From Pedobacter roseus (GTDB lineage: Bacteria; Bacteroidota; Bacteroidia; Sphingobacteriales; Sphingobacteriaceae): a DNA stretch of 64,000 nucleotides. The position numbers and the translations under genes are program-made. This document shows positions 63,207 to 64,000 of this stretch, piece after piece; the stretch's first letter is position 1, and each line of letters begins with the position of its first letter. The notes under the pieces were generated by a model. That model was not told the origin of the DNA. It searched no databases and saw only the letters and a program-made list of their open reading frames with translations. Location: positions 1,364,001 through 1,428,000 of the forward strand of contig NZ_CP060723.1 of assembly GCF_014395225.1 (NCBI RefSeq), in the 5' to 3' direction.

Positions 63207-64000
63207 ATGAATAAAACTAAATCAATTATTTATGTTCTGGTCCCAATTTTTATATTGGGACTGGTTTCAAAATCCAAAGCGCAAGCGAAGGATCAGTTTA
63301 AAAAAACTACAAGTACTCCTGATTCCGTTTGGAAAGAACATTGGTTCGAACATCAGGAGGAACTGAAACTGGTAGAAAGCAATGCGAATGTGGCTGTTTT
63401 TTATGATAAAAACATGCCGGCGAATGTAAAATGGCCTGTTGCTATAATGGCCGGTTGCTGGGCTTATGTGAAGCGGAATTATGGAGAATTTGGCTCAGAT
63501 CCGAGATTGTATGTGATCCTGCACCGTGCTATGGGTAAAGATTATGGCGGTGGTCATCCATCACCGTTTTTTGATGCCAGCCACGATTACCGCAATGTTA
63601 TCGATTGTGGTTTAGCGCAATGGAATAATCCAGGTGGAGAACAGATCGGTATGCCAATCCACGAGATGGGCCACATTGTAACCAGTGCGAGCCACGGTAC
63701 AAAGGGATCTCCATCGGACGCGCTGTGGGGCGATAGTAAATTTATGGAAATCTTCAATTATGATGTGCTTAAAAATATAGGCATGACCGATGAGGCCAAT
63801 AGGGTATTTACACAGATGCAAACCCAGTACGACGACTTTCCAAGGTCAGGCACACAATGGTTCAAAAACTGGTTTTTCCCTATTTACAGCAAGTATGGCG
63901 AAGGAAAAGTATTGAACAGGTATTTCGAACTACTTGCAGTAAATTTTCCCAAAAGCAAAAACGGCCGCTTTAAAAGGGATCTCAATTACGGTGAATTTGT
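63207..64000 (+). CDS. Secreted HExxH protein, putative zinc metallopeptidase, 3' end outside window
   Basis: 264 codons are visible from ATG at 63207. A signal peptide (cleavage near SKSKAQ, residue 26) is followed by a domain with HEMGH (His152, Glu153, His156), the zinc-binding and catalytic motif of many metallopeptidases. Conserved-looking surroundings are YVILHRAMGKDYGGGHPSPF and NVIDCGLAQWNNPGG. The third zinc ligand and the C-terminus are not resolved here. I do not recognise the family with certainty. As the last visible gene of the fucosidase locus, it may act on glycoprotein substrates such as mucins; that is inference. Confidence 0.65.
   Translation, partial: MNKTKSIIYVLVPIFILGLVSKSKAQAKDQFKKTTSTPDSVWKEHWFEHQEELKLVESNANVAVFYDKNMPANVKWPVAIMAGCWAYVKRNYGEFGSDPRLYVILHRAMGKDYGGGHPSPFFDASHDYRNVIDCGLAQWNNPGGEQIGMPIHEMGHIVTSASHGTKGSPSDALWGDSKFMEIFNYDVLKNIGMTDEANRVFTQMQTQYDDFPRSGTQWFKNWFFPIYSKYGEGKVLNRYFELLAVNFPKSKNGRFKRDLNYGEF

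Overview
The window looks like chromosome from a Bacteroidota bacterium, most likely Sphingobacteriaceae and close to Pedobacter. The evidence is two SusC/SusD outer-membrane uptake loci, a FecI/FecR sigma and anti-sigma pair, type III glutamine synthetase, single-chain PurL, several TlpA/DUF4369 lipid-rich periplasmic proteins, and repeated matches to the Bacteroidota -7 promoter element TAnnTTTG. The genus is inference; no rRNA is present.

Layout. 1-937: 5' part of dihydrolipoyl dehydrogenase (minus). 1.6-5.6 kb: Oar-like TonB-dependent receptor with a small lipoprotein. 5.9-15.4 kb: housekeeping genes purM, glnA type III and purL (all minus), with a TonB-family protein and a small secreted protein between. 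15.6-21.4 kb: VOC protein, small barrel, tRNA methyltransferase TrmN6, a serine hydrolase split by a one-base frameshift, a YfcE-type phosphoesterase, class 1 FBPase, and RNase HI. 21.6-22.9 kb: tRNA-His, with the remnant of a serine-recombinase element joined to its 3' end. 23.2-35.8 kb: a compact nitrate assimilation cluster. It holds SUMT, nirB, nirD, a small barrel, narK, a nitrate reductase fused to an FAD/[2Fe-2S] reductase module, a nitrate-reductase-associated protein, a nitrite-reductase-like scaffold fused to rubredoxin, mobA and an FNR-like regulator. 36.1-36.3 kb: a second remnant of the same recombinase element. 36.8-51.5 kb: FecI, FecR, SusC (with STN domain), SusD, two lipoproteins, two TlpA thioredoxins, a DsbD-alpha fusion protein and an HtrA-like protease. 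51.6-53.7 kb: a two-component system. 53.9-64 kb: a GH29 fucosidase utilization locus with SusC/SusD, two discoidin-type lipoproteins and a HExxH protein cut by the window end.

How the genes fit together. NarK imports nitrate, the fused NasA reduces it to nitrite, and NirBD reduces nitrite to ammonium. SUMT starts siroheme synthesis for NirB, MobA finishes the molybdenum cofactor for NasA, and the FNR-like protein probably controls the cluster through a palindrome in the SUMT/nirB gap. Glutamine synthetase elsewhere in the window is the obvious sink for the ammonium. The FecI/FecR/SusCD locus carries no glycan enzyme but is rich in thiol-redox and protease functions, so its substrate is probably not a simple glycan. 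The most unusual observations are the three related attachment-type junctions around tRNA-His and 36.2 kb, with a covarying terminator carried at the element's end, and the siroheme-less reductase scaffold fused to rubredoxin.
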